A stretch of 64,000 nt of DNA. Origin: VBDM01 sp963699535 (lineage in GTDB: Bacteria; Pseudomonadota; Gammaproteobacteria; Burkholderiales; SG8-39). A program made the translations under genes and the position numbers. This document shows positions 8,298 through 16,919 of the stretch, piece by piece; the first letter of the stretch is position 1, and each line of letters opens with the position of its first letter. The stretch covers positions 62,001 through 126,000 of the forward strand of contig CAVOUJ010000011.1 in NCBI GenBank assembly GCA_963699535.1, read 5' to 3'. The notes beneath the pieces are model-generated. The model saw only the letters and a program-made list of their open reading frames with translations. It had not been told where the DNA came from and did not search any database.

Positions 8298-8885
8298 ATG
8301 TCAAGAGTTCTCGACCTCATCCGCGGAGAGCACCGCTCGATCGCGGCGATCCTGCACGGGATGCGGTACCTGATGAACGAGACCCGCTCGCGCGGAACGA
8401 GGATCAACCCGGGCGTTTTCCGGGCCATGCTCTACTACCTGGATACCTACTCCGACCGCATGCACCATCCCAAGGAGGATCGCTACCTGTTCGCCACGAT
8501 GCGTAGCCGCAGCCGCGAGGCCGGCGCAATCGTCGAGGAGCTCGAAAGAGAACACGCTGGCGGCGCGGCGGCCCTGCGCGACCTGGAGCAGGCCCTGATC
8601 CGTTACGAGGAGGGCGGCGACAAGGAGTTTCCAGCCTTTGCGAAGGCCGTGGAGGTGTTCACCAGCGGTTACTGGGACCATATGCAGAAGGAGGAAGAGA
8701 AGGCGTTTCCTCTGGCCGAGAAGGTGCTGGATGCGGAAGACTGGAAGGAGATCGACCGGGCGTTCGAAGAGAACCGCGACCCGCTCGCCGACCAGCGCGA
8801 GACCAAGGACTTTCAGAAGCTCTTCGCCAGGATTGCAGACCTCGCTCCGCCCCCGATCGGAGTCGGCCCTCCCGCGCGCGACTGA
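8298..8885 (+). CDS. Hemerythrin HHE-domain protein
   Basis: A 195-residue cytoplasmic four-helix protein with the ligands of a hemerythrin-like diiron site: His12, MHHPKED (about 55-61), EREH (about 83-86) and YWDHMQKEEEKAF. HHE proteins bind O2 or NO or act in oxygen and iron sensing. AGGAGG before ATG 8298 gives a clear start. Its position beside an FNR-like box and other stress genes suggests a part in the shift between oxic and anoxic conditions. The precise role cannot be read from the sequence. Confidence 0.85.
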   Translation: MSRVLDLIRGEHRSIAAILHGMRYLMNETRSRGTRINPGVFRAMLYYLDTYSDRMHHPKEDRYLFATMRSRSREAGAIVEELEREHAGGAAALRDLEQALIRYEEGGDKEFPAFAKAVEVFTSGYWDHMQKEEEKAFPLAEKVLDAEDWKEIDRAFEENRDPLADQRETKDFQKLFARIADLAPPPIGVGPPARD

Positions 8886-8911
8886 ACGCCCGAGGCCAAG
8901 CCTCCCGGTTT

Positions 8912-10558
8912 TCAGCCGGGCCGGAATTTGGTTTCCGGTTTGACGCCTTTCTTCTTCTGCTTCGCGCTGATCTCGCCGTTGTCGAGGTAGCGTCCTTCGA
9001 CCGCGCGCTTCGCCGCCTCGTCCCACTGCGGCAGCCAGTCGCCCAGCGAGTAGCCGAACCAGGGCGATTGCGGGCGCAGCTTCGGCAGCCCCAGCTCTTC
9101 CCAGATTTTCATCGCGCGCTCCATGTATTCCTTCTTCGGCAGCGCGAGCGGGGGCATGTCGCCCTTCATGGTCGCGTCGACGAGCAGGGTCGAGTCCTCC
9201 TCGTTGCCGTGCTCGCGCTTGGGACCGTGGCCCTGGCCGCGGTGCGGCAGCGTCTGCACGTCCTCGACCGGGTTCATGCGGTAGGCCATGGACCACAGGA
9301 GCGCGTCGCCGTTGTCCGGATCGATGTCCTCGGTCACCGCGATGGTGATCTTGCCCATGTCCGCCTTGAAGAAGGCGGCGCCGCGCAGCGCGCGCCACAC
9401 CTCGGTGCGCGGCATGCCTTTCTCGCAGCCGATCACGGTGACGCGCAGCAGGCCCGTGAGCGGCTCGTGCAGCGACACCCTCTTCACGCCGCGGATGCCG
9501 AGCGCCTCGCGCAGATGCGACAGGAACAGCGGCTCGTAGGCGACGCGCTTGATGACGCTCGATTCCGACGGCGCGACCTGGCTGATGTAGGAGGGGATGA
9601 CGGGATTCCTCCGATGCGTGATCGCGGTGACGCGCATCGGCATGTTGTATTCCTCGAGCGCGACGTGGCCGTGCGACTCGCCGAACGGGGCCTCGGGCTC
9701 GCAGTACTCGGTGTCGATCAGCCCTTCGATCACGATCTCGGATTCCGCGGGGACGAGGAGGTCGACGGTCTTCGCCTTGACCACGTTGATCGGCGCAGCC
9801 GGCGAGGCCGCCCGCGACGTCGAATTCGTCCACGCCGATCGGCAGCTTCTGCGGCCCCATGAAGGCGACACAGGGCGGGCAGCCGAGCACGATCGCGCAG
9901 GGCATCGTCTTTCTTCCCGAGCTTCTGGTACTTGAGGTAGTGCAGGTAGCCGCCGGCGCCGCCCACGCGCGTCGCCATGCGCACGACCAGGCGGTCGGGC
10001 GCTTTCAGCGCCGCGCGATAGGTGCCCATGTTCTGCACGCCCGTCTCGGGGTCGCGCGTGATGACGTTGGTGGCGGTGAGCGTCGGCGCGGAATCGAATC
10101 CCGGCGTCGAGACCGGGATCGGCAAGCGGTCGAGGCCCTGGCCTTCGCCCTGCGAGCGCTTCGCCTTCGTGGACGACCTCGTGACACACGGCGCTCTCGA
10201 CGACGCGCGGCGGCGATCGGATGAGCGATCGCGCGATCCCACTTCGCCTGGATCTCGGATCAGAGGCGCGCCCATCCCGACCGAGTAGATCGCGCGGTTC
10301 GCCGCGATCGCGCCCACGACGACCGGGATGTCGTACTTGCTGCCGCGCCCGTCGCTGATGTTCGTGAACAGGAACGCCTTGCGCTCGGCCTCGTCCATGC
10401 CGCCGACGAACTGCCAGCGCACCAGCGGATGCAGCTCCGCGTCCTTGTCGATGGGCCGGTCGATGGTCGAGGAGCAGCCCGCGGCGCTTCAGCTCGTCGA
10501 GATGCTCGTGCAGATCGGGGTAGAGCCGGTCTGCGACGGGGACACCGAGATCCTTCAC
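8912..10558 (-). CDS. UbiD-family (de)carboxylase, heavily frameshifted
   Basis: A homologue of prenylated-FMN-dependent UbiD-type decarboxylases, spread over all three minus frames. Recognisable segments run from GTG 10558 (KDLGVPVADRLYPDLHEHL) through FTNISDGRGSKYDIPV, STPGFDSAPTLTATNVIT and EFDVAGGLAG to SEIVIEGLIDTEYCEPEAPF and GYSLGDWLPQWDEAAKRAVE. It ends with a charged tail. At least five indels lie between 9730 and 10500, but no segment seems missing. GAGGAAAGG precedes the GTG. No ubiX flavin prenyltransferase lies nearby. It follows the SulP gene by 28 bp on the same strand, so it may be the last gene of that operon. The substrate is unknown; aromatic or alpha,beta-unsaturated acids are usual. 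Confidence 0.75.
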   Translation of the reverse strand: MKDLGVPVADRLYPDLHEHLDELKRRGLLLDHRPAHRQGRGAASAGALAVRRRHGRGRAQGVPVHEHQRRARQQVRHPGRRGRDRGEPRDLLGRDGRASDPRSRRSGIARSLIRSPPRVVESAVCHEVVHEGEALAGRRPGPRPLADPGLDAGIRFRADAHRHQRHHARPRDGRAEHGHLSRGAESARPPGRAHGDARGRRRRLPALPQVPEAREERRCPARSCSAARPVSPSWGRRSCRSAWTNSTSRAASPAAPINVVKAKTVDLLVPAESEIVIEGLIDTEYCEPEAPFGESHGHVALEEYNMPMRVTAITHRRNPVIPSYISQVAPSESSVIKRVAYEPLFLSHLREALGIRGVKRVSLHEPLTGLLRVTVIGCEKGMPRTEVWRALRGAAFFKADMGKITIAVTEDIDPDNGDALLWSMAYRMNPVEDVQTLPHRGQGHGPKREHGNEEDSTLLVDATMKGDMPPLALPKKEYMERAMKIWEELGLPKLRPQSPWFGYSLGDWLPQWDEAAKRAVEGRYLDNGEISAKQKKKGVKPETKFRPG

Positions 10559-10586
10559 CTTGCACCCTTTCCTCGGTTGCCTTTCA

Positions 10587-12215
10587 TCAGAACTCCGACA
10601 GTTTGCGCCGGTCCTGCTTCTCGCGCCGGGCTCGCCTTTCACGCCGGTCCCGCCGCTCCGCGTCGGTTTCGTCCGGCGCGGGAGCGTCCTCGGCGCCCCG
10701 GCGGTCCTGTCCGCCGCGGCGATCGACGAAGCCGACCTTACGGGCCGATTTTGCGGCCGCGAGCCATCGAACCCCTTCGGGATCGATGTAGTAGCACTCG
10801 GAAAAATCGATGATCAGATCATCGACGCGAGAGATTGCGTCGTGGTACATCGACTCGATCACGGGCAGCGATCCGTAGTAGATGTTGCCCCGGATCTTCA
10901 GCACGTTGCCGCGAAGACTGATATTCGGATGCGCCTGCTCCCACTTCGAATAGGCGATGGCGAGGATCGACCCGACCAGCACGGCCTCGAACAAGTCCAG
11001 GAAAAGCACCGACAGGAAGGAGGCCATGAACACGACCGCTTCGCGGCGGTTCTTCAGGTGCGGCCTGATGTCCTCCCATTTGATCATGTTGGCCCCGAGC
11101 AGCATGATGATGGCAGCCATCGCAGGCATGGGAATGATGGCGATCACCTTGGCCAGGAACAGGACGAGCAGCAGCAGCAGCAGTGCCGAGCTCGCGATGG
11201 TGATTCGGCTATGGATTCCGAGCTTGTGCACCAGCCACATGCGGTTGAACGACGCGCAGGTAGGCAGCGAGGAGAGAAACGGAAGGAGACAGTTGGATAC
11301 GGCATCGGAGAAGATGGCCTTGCGGCTGTCGGTGAAGCCGCCGGCCTTGCGGCTCATGCGCCGCATCGCCGCCACCGTTTGGAACAGTCCCAGCAGCGCG
11401 AGCGTGACTGCACCCGGCACGATCGAGACGACGTCCGGCATGGCCTCCTGGTTGAACAGGGGCACCGAGGGAGAGATCAGTCCGATGGACGACAGGTTGC
11501 CGATCTGCTCGACCAGCGTGTCTGGCAGACCCCGTGTGGAGCGAAGGTATTCCGAATAGAGCGTGCCGGCAGCGATGCCGAAAAGAATGGCCCAGTTGCG
11601 CATGCGCTCGAACTGCTGCACGATCGCGCACACCGCGAGAGTGATCAAACCCACCGCGACCGCGTGAAGGTTGCCGATCTCCAGGACCGCGAGGAATGAA
11701 TGCCAGGCGATCCAGAGCGGCCATTCCACCTCGGTGTTGAGGGGCAGTCCCCCGAAAGTCGTCAGGGACCTGAAAATGAGAAACAGCCCGATGCCGCAGA
11801 TCATGCCGTTGATCACCGGCTCGCTGATGAGGTCGAGCATCCTTCCCAGAGGACGGATCAGAAAGAACAGCAACTGGATCAGCCCGGCCATGAGCCCGAG
11901 AGTCAGCGCGTAACCCATGTATTCGGCGCCAAACGGGGGCGCCACCGGCAACAGGATGACGCCGATCGCGGCAGACATCGCAGTGTTGGGACCGCCGTGA
12001 AACACCGGCGACGGGTTCAGTATGGCGCAGAACAGCACGCCCCAGATGGCGGCGTAGATGCCGAAATGGGGAGGCACGCCTGCCAGGGTTACGGAGAAGG
12101 CAACCGCCTGCGGGAGCGTCACCAGCGCCAGAGTCAGCCCCACGACCAAATTGCTGTTGATCTTTGGCCAGTGCTCCCAGAACATCGTCTGGTATTTGGC
12201 GGCCTGAGCCTTCAT
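10587..12215 (-). CDS. SulP-family inorganic anion transporter with STAS domain
   Basis: A 542-residue membrane protein. Its N-terminal hydrophobic core (about residues 20-410, 10-12 helices) begins LVVGLTLALVTLPQAVAFSV, the SulP signature region. A cytoplasmic STAS domain follows (about 415-500) with IIDFSECYYIDPEG. The last 40 residues are Arg/Asp/Glu-rich and probably disordered. Family members move sulfate, bicarbonate or other oxyanions. Its ATG overlaps the stop of the upstream cytochrome gene (ATGA at 12212-12215), so it is translationally coupled to the cytochrome/PhnD/c-di-GMP operon. That makes an oxyanion linked to the cytochromes the likely cargo, by inference only. Confidence 0.85.
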   Translation of the reverse strand: MKAQAAKYQTMFWEHWPKINSNLVVGLTLALVTLPQAVAFSVTLAGVPPHFGIYAAIWGVLFCAILNPSPVFHGGPNTAMSAAIGVILLPVAPPFGAEYMGYALTLGLMAGLIQLLFFLIRPLGRMLDLISEPVINGMICGIGLFLIFRSLTTFGGLPLNTEVEWPLWIAWHSFLAVLEIGNLHAVAVGLITLAVCAIVQQFERMRNWAILFGIAAGTLYSEYLRSTRGLPDTLVEQIGNLSSIGLISPSVPLFNQEAMPDVVSIVPGAVTLALLGLFQTVAAMRRMSRKAGGFTDSRKAIFSDAVSNCLLPFLSSLPTCASFNRMWLVHKLGIHSRITIASSALLLLLLVLFLAKVIAIIPMPAMAAIIMLLGANMIKWEDIRPHLKNRREAVVFMASFLSVLFLDLFEAVLVGSILAIAYSKWEQAHPNISLRGNVLKIRGNIYYGSLPVIESMYHDAISRVDDLIIDFSECYYIDPEGVRWLAAAKSARKVGFVDRRGGQDRRGAEDAPAPDETDAERRDRRERRARREKQDRRKLSEF

Positions 12216-13312
12216 TGATTGCGATCCGGCGCCGGGGGAGGGGGCGACGGGTTGCGCCGAGGCGATTCAGTCAGCCGAACCAGCGGCGGCAGGACACTCA
12301 TCAACATCTGCTGCCGCAGCGCGATGAGCGGCCCCTGGCGATCGCCGGCAGGCCTCGGCAGATTGCTGATGTAGTAGGCGATATCCCTGCATTCCTGGTT
12401 GCTGAGCGTATTTTCCTGCCTTGGGGGCATGTTGCGGCAGATGAAACCGGGCAGGATCGTGGAAACATAGTAGAAGTAATTGCGCGACTGCATGTTCCAG
12501 GCATCGGGTCCAGCGAGCGCGGGAGCGATCAGTTGGCCGTTCGCTTCGAGGCCGAACGCCTGGGGGCCATGACAGTGCCTGCACTTCTGCTTGTAGATCG
12601 CCTCGCCGCGCACGTAGTCGTCGCCCTGCTTCAGCGTGGCCGATGCGGCGATCTCGTCGATACCCTGTTCGTCGTAATGGTTGCCGATCTTCAGATCGAG
12701 GGCCGCCGACAGGAAGCGGCTGTAGGCGGTCACATCGCGTATGACGTCGTCGGCGATGTTCGGCTTGTAACCGTTGGAGGAATTGATGTAGCACTGCATC
12801 TGCCTGAGCTCGAACGGCAAGAGCAAGCCCGTGAAGCGGTCGTACATGTCCGCCATCACCCACGAAGCGCCCAGGCCGAGCGAGCCCTTCTGCCGGTTGC
12901 CGGCCGCATCCTGTTTGTCCCCGATGCCCCGGTGGCAGTGATCGCAGCTCGCGTGGTTCCCGCGGATGAAGCGGGTCGCATTCCAGCGCTCGCGGCCCGG
13001 ATCCTTCGCAAGCCGCCCCAGCGTATCGTCAACGATATTGCACCCGCGCTGGATCGCGCGGACATCCTCGTCGCTGTAGCCCAAGGCCGCTGGTCGAGCG
13101 CCCGTTCTCTGCAAGACGTACGGGGATTCGTAGTGCTCGCCGGGCGCAAGGCCATAGCGCCCGAGCTTCTCGACGCACTCCGATGTCAGCGCCACCGTGG
13201 CTCGCCGGATTTCCTCCCTCTGCGCATGCTTGTGCGCTACCAGCGCGTAGAGACCGCCCAGCATCAATAGCACGAGCGTGATTTGTATGAGTTTTCGGGC
13301 GCGCACCGGCAT
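12212..13312 (-). CDS. Diheme c-type cytochrome, SoxA/TsdA-like
   Basis: A 366-residue exported protein with an N-terminal membrane anchor (about residues 7-25) and two heme c motifs, CDHCH and CRHCH. After the first heme, the segment QMQCYINSSNG followed by TAYSRFLS resembles the first domain of thiosulfate dehydrogenase TsdA and of SoxA, where a downstream Cys serves as heme ligand. The second half is an ordinary cytochrome c domain with PPR and CRDIAYYISNLP. The tail is Pro/Arg-rich. It sits between a second SoxA/TsdA-like cytochrome and a SulP transporter, all overlapping or nearly so. A periplasmic oxyanion or sulfur redox role is likely; the substrate is not shown. Confidence 0.75.
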   Translation of the reverse strand: MPVRARKLIQITLVLLMLGGLYALVAHKHAQREEIRRATVALTSECVEKLGRYGLAPGEHYESPYVLQRTGARPAALGYSDEDVRAIQRGCNIVDDTLGRLAKDPGRERWNATRFIRGNHASCDHCHRGIGDKQDAAGNRQKGSLGLGASWVMADMYDRFTGLLLPFELRQMQCYINSSNGYKPNIADDVIRDVTAYSRFLSAALDLKIGNHYDEQGIDEIAASATLKQGDDYVRGEAIYKQKCRHCHGPQAFGLEANGQLIAPALAGPDAWNMQSRNYFYYVSTILPGFICRNMPPRQENTLSNQECRDIAYYISNLPRPAGDRQGPLIALRQQMLMSVLPPLVRLTESPRRNPSPPPPAPDRNQ

Positions 13313-13315
13313 GGG

Positions 13316-13939
13316 CTAGCCCCCTTTCCTGAGTGCGCCTTCGCCGAGTTGCAGGTGATGCGCAACCGCCCTGGCGAAGAGGCGAATGTCGCGGACAGCG
13401 GGGTCGTAAATCGTCGGCACGAAGCCGTCCATCGAACCGGCATAGCACCGTTGCACGCGGTCCTCGAATGATATGCGTTTGCCGAGCTTTTGATCGAAGC
13501 GGTCCGAGTCGACGAAGCTGTATGCGAGGTCTTCCGCCGTGTGGCAGCCGGCGCAGGAGTTCACGCGGTCGCTGGGTCTTCTGCGAGTGAAGCGTGGAGC
13601 GTACTTGTAGGTATAGAAGATCAGGTTGTAGCCGTTCTGGACGGCCCGCACGAATTGCCCGTCGTCGCCGAAGTGATCGATCCGGTACTCGGCGCGGAAC
13701 CTCTCCCATCCCGGCTCGGATGATACCTCGGAGTGAAACACCGGAACGCCGGACCCCAGGTGCGACCAGAGCACAAACCCGGCGACTAGGCCGACCGCGG
13801 CCAGTGTCTTGATTCTAGTCGTGCGCGGATGTGTGTCCCGTCTTGTCCCGAAACCCGCGTCCGTATCTGGCTCAGGTGGCGGGTTCGTGTCCTGCGCGGG
13901 TCGTCTATCTTGCAAAGCCTTCCCGACCGAAAACCGCAT
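13316..13939 (-). CDS. Monoheme c-type cytochrome, SoxA/TsdA N-domain-like
   Basis: A 207-residue protein with a hydrophobic anchor (about 45-63: TLAAVGLVAGFVLWSHLG) and one heme motif, SCAGCH. The segment QRCYAGSMDGFVPTIYDP matches the arrangement around the extra cysteine in the partner gene product. Only the first, catalytic-type domain of SoxA/TsdA seems represented, without a second heme. The start is uncertain: ATG 13939 overlaps the preceding gene by 35 bp, and the 40 residues before the anchor are unusually long and polar. It ends 3 bp before the diheme cytochrome, which suggests a heterodimer or electron relay. Confidence 0.65.
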   Translation of the reverse strand: MRFSVGKALQDRRPAQDTNPPPEPDTDAGFGTRRDTHPRTTRIKTLAAVGLVAGFVLWSHLGSGVPVFHSEVSSEPGWERFRAEYRIDHFGDDGQFVRAVQNGYNLIFYTYKYAPRFTRRRPSDRVNSCAGCHTAEDLAYSFVDSDRFDQKLGKRISFEDRVQRCYAGSMDGFVPTIYDPAVRDIRLFARAVAHHLQLGEGALRKGG

Positions 13940-14813
13940 TTATCATCTTCCGATGAGGGTTGTAGTCCTTGTCCTCGGCCTTCCCCATGCCTGTCGCCTT
14001 GGCTGCGCTCAGTACTTTTCGTCCGGCGTCGGTGCGCTCGAGGCCTACCATGACAGACTGAACCGATTCCCGCAGCTTGGCAGGCATGCTGCGCTTGACC
14101 GCCCATGGCAAGAAGAGGAGCGGTTCCGTCGTCGCCAGGACCGTCAGCTCCTGCGTGTTGATGGCATTTCTCACTACCGGCAGGTCGATCAGGATATCTC
14201 CGCCACCGGCGGCATCCGCCTGCTTGTGGTAAAGGGCGAGCAGCGCATTCGGGGGATTCACGGAGAATTCGCTCTTGAAATCCCCTTCTTTCAATCCGGC
14301 CTGCATCAGCAGGAAGCGCGGCGCGATGTAGCTCAGCATGGCGTCCTTCCCGCCGCCGAAGATAATGGTGCGCCCCCTCAACTGGGAAATCTGGGTGATG
14401 CCAGCGTCCTTGCGTACAAAGAGCGCTCCGGCAACAGCGTTCTTGCCGAATTCCTGCTGGTGCGCGATGACCGTGTAGGCCCGGGCCGAATTGATGTAGT
14501 GATATTGGTTGTAGTGAACGATGTCGTATCGCTGCTCGGTCACCCCCGTCCAGAACGAGTCGAAATCCTTGGATGTGACGAGGCTGATCTCGCGGCCGAC
14601 CTGCAGGCTCAGATGGTCGACCAGGGGCTTGAACAGGGTGAAGGTCTCGGTGGCCTTATACCGCGGAAAAACGCCGAGGACCAAGGGGCTGTCCGCGGCT
14701 TGGACGACGGGTGCCAGCACAGCTGCGGCAATCCAAAGCGCTCGGACAATGTTCAAGTGGCCGCGGGTTCGGCCCCCTGTGGATTGAATTCCCATTTGCG
14801 GTCCCTCGCTCAT
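13905..14813 (-). CDS. PhnD-like periplasmic oxyanion-binding protein
   Basis: A 302-residue exported solute-binding protein (PhnD/AioX-type type-2 periplasmic fold). A signal peptide (IVRALWIAAAVLAPVVQA) precedes LVLGVFPRYKATETFTLFKP and a ligand-site region with YDIVHYNQYHYI and GRTIIFGGGKDAML. No ABC permease or ATPase gene is present. Its ATG overlaps the stop of the GGDEF/EAL gene (ATGA, 14811-14815), so the two are translated together. In the family, AioX and PtxB homologues bind arsenite, phosphite and similar ions and can serve a sensor protein instead of a transporter. I infer a ligand sensor for the c-di-GMP protein. Confidence 0.7.
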   Translation of the reverse strand: MSEGPQMGIQSTGGRTRGHLNIVRALWIAAAVLAPVVQAADSPLVLGVFPRYKATETFTLFKPLVDHLSLQVGREISLVTSKDFDSFWTGVTEQRYDIVHYNQYHYINSARAYTVIAHQQEFGKNAVAGALFVRKDAGITQISQLRGRTIIFGGGKDAMLSYIAPRFLLMQAGLKEGDFKSEFSVNPPNALLALYHKQADAAGGGDILIDLPVVRNAINTQELTVLATTEPLLFLPWAVKRSMPAKLRESVQSVMVGLERTDAGRKVLSAAKATGMGKAEDKDYNPHRKMINAVFGREGFAR

Positions 14814-16891
14814 CACGATCCCCGACCCGCACGGGTCCCGATCGGGTGGACAACAGACGAGCCAGTCGCATCGCCGTTGGCTTGACGGTCTTTCAGGTAG
14901 GCGCAATAGGCGCCCTCGCTCATCGGCTTGGCGATGAGGTAGCCCTGCGCAAAGTCGCATCCCTGCGCTGCAAGATAATCGAGCTGTTCGGCCCTCTCAA
15001 CCCCCTCGGCGAGGACGCGGAGATCCAGGCCGTTCGCCATCGCAAGTATGGCCTTGACCAGGGAAACGTCGTCGGGATTCCCCGGCAGTCCGGCAATGAA
15101 GCTGCGATCGATCTTCAAGACATCGAAGCGGAAGCGCTTCAGGTAGCTCAGCGAAGAATAGCCGGTCCCGAAATCGTCCAGGGACAACTTGACGCCGGCA
15201 GCGCGCAGGCTGTTCAGTTCATCGACCACCTGATGGTGGTCGTCCAATAGAACGCTTTCGGTGATCTCGAATTCCAGCGCGTGCGGCGGAATGCCGTAGG
15301 CCGACATCAGCTCGTTAAGCCTCTTGGAAAACCGCTTCCGGAACTGAATTCGCGACAGGTTGATCGCCAGGAATCCCGGGTTGAGTCCGCCCTGATGCCA
15401 CGCCGACCAGCAGCGGCACGCCTGCTCGAGCACCCAATCGCCGATGGCGACGATCTGGCCGGTCGCCTCCGCCAGGGGGATGAATTCCGCCGGGCTGATG
15501 AAACCCTTCTCGGGGTGGGACCAGCGCAGCAGAGCCTCGGCGCCGCGGTGACGCGGACCGGCCGCGTCCACGATCGGCTGAAAGTGAAGCGCGAACTGAC
15601 CGAGCTCCATCGCCAGGTTGAGGTCGTGCTCCATCTGCATCCGCACGCGCAGCTTCACGTTCATCTCCTCCGTGAAGAAGATGGCGGAGCTGTCCTGCCC
15701 GGACTTCGCCTGGTACATTGCGTTGTCGGCGTTCGACATCAGCGATTCGACGCTGTCCCCGTTCTCCGGATAGAGCGCGATGCCGATGCTGCACTGGGTC
15801 ACGACCTTGCGCCCGCGCAGCTCCCGCGGTTCGGATACCGAGCGGAGCAGCCTTTCCGCGACCCTCTCCACTTCCACCTCGCTCACCACCTCGGGAAGCA
15901 GGACCAGGAACTCGTCTCCGCCCAGACGGGCGACGGTGTCCGTCTCCCGCAAGCTTGCCTCCAGGCGGGCTCCGACCGTGACCAGCAACTCGTCGCCGAC
16001 GGCATGACCGAGTGTGTCGTTGACGTTCTTGAAGTCGTCCAGGTCGATGAACAGCACGGCGAAGCGCTGACTCGAACGCTTGGCGCGGTTGACTTCCTGG
16101 TTGATCCGATCGAAGGCCATCATCCGGTTTGGAAGACCGGTCAAGGGGTCGAAGTTGGCCTGACGGTGCAGCTTCGCCTGCTCATCCTTGACCTCCTCGG
16201 CCATCGCGTTGAAGGCCCGTGCAAGCATCCCCAGCTCGTCTGCCGACCTCACTTCCATGGCCGTATACCTGCCGCGGCCGACCTCCCGCGACGCGGCGAT
16301 CAACTGGCGGATCGGGAGCAGGACGTTGAACCGGAACACCCCGTAGATGACCGCACTCAGAAAGAGAACGATGGCGCTCACCACCAAGGCCTGGACCGCC
16401 ATCTGGCGGCGAAGCTCTGCGCGCAGCGAATAACTGCTTATGCCGACCAGAAAACGCCCCAGCGTCGTATTGTTGTGGGTAATGGGGAACTCGAGCTTGA
16501 TGAGGTCCTCTGCGCCGTCCAGACTTTGCAGCGTCTTGAGCACGTCGCCCGATCCGCCCGGCTTCGCGTGCCTTTTTATCAGAGGGTCGGAGGCGTCGAA
16601 ATAGGCGCTGATCGGTACGCCCTGCGGGTTCACGATCACGCCATAGACGACATCCGGCTGCGAGGACACCTCGCGCGTGTAGTCGTTGAGGAGGAGGAAA
16701 TCGAACCCCAGTATCGCCTCCGGACTGATCAGCGAAATCAGGCGCCCGAGCGCGCGGCCGCGCTCGACCAGCTGCTGTTCGTGGAAGCGGGTCGAGGTGT
16801 AAACGAAGTAAAGCGTGCTTGCCGCCATGGTGCACGTGAGGATCGCCAGCACCGTAATGGCGAACTTCGCACCGAGTCCGAGCCGAACCAC
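14813..16891 (-). CDS. Membrane sensor with HAMP, GGDEF and EAL domains
   Basis: A 692-residue inner-membrane c-di-GMP protein. Two membrane segments (about 9-30 and 168-188) bracket a periplasmic sensor region of about 135 residues. HAMP follows (190-242), then GGDEF (RLGGDEF, 322-328) with an intact I-site RETD (315-318), then EAL (EALLRW at 452, DDFGTGYSSLSYL, LAEGVE). All key residues for both cyclase and phosphodiesterase seem present. I chose GTG 16891 because GGAGAGG lies 6 nt upstream; longer frames run into the Bug gene. It is the first gene of an operon with the PhnD-like protein, cytochromes and SulP, so it is probably a ligand-responsive regulator of c-di-GMP. Confidence 0.85.
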   Translation of the reverse strand: MVRLGLGAKFAITVLAILTCTMAASTLYFVYTSTRFHEQQLVERGRALGRLISLISPEAILGFDFLLLNDYTREVSSQPDVVYGVIVNPQGVPISAYFDASDPLIKRHAKPGGSGDVLKTLQSLDGAEDLIKLEFPITHNNTTLGRFLVGISSYSLRAELRRQMAVQALVVSAIVLFLSAVIYGVFRFNVLLPIRQLIAASREVGRGRYTAMEVRSADELGMLARAFNAMAEEVKDEQAKLHRQANFDPLTGLPNRMMAFDRINQEVNRAKRSSQRFAVLFIDLDDFKNVNDTLGHAVGDELLVTVGARLEASLRETDTVARLGGDEFLVLLPEVVSEVEVERVAERLLRSVSEPRELRGRKVVTQCSIGIALYPENGDSVESLMSNADNAMYQAKSGQDSSAIFFTEEMNVKLRVRMQMEHDLNLAMELGQFALHFQPIVDAAGPRHRGAEALLRWSHPEKGFISPAEFIPLAEATGQIVAIGDWVLEQACRCWSAWHQGGLNPGFLAINLSRIQFRKRFSKRLNELMSAYGIPPHALEFEITESVLLDDHHQVVDELNSLRAAGVKLSLDDFGTGYSSLSYLKRFRFDVLKIDRSFIAGLPGNPDDVSLVKAILAMANGLDLRVLAEGVERAEQLDYLAAQGCDFAQGYLIAKPMSEGAYCAYLKDRQANGDATGSSVVHPIGTRAGRGS

Positions 16892-16919
16892 GTCTGCCCT
16901 CTCCCCTTTTGTCGCTCGA

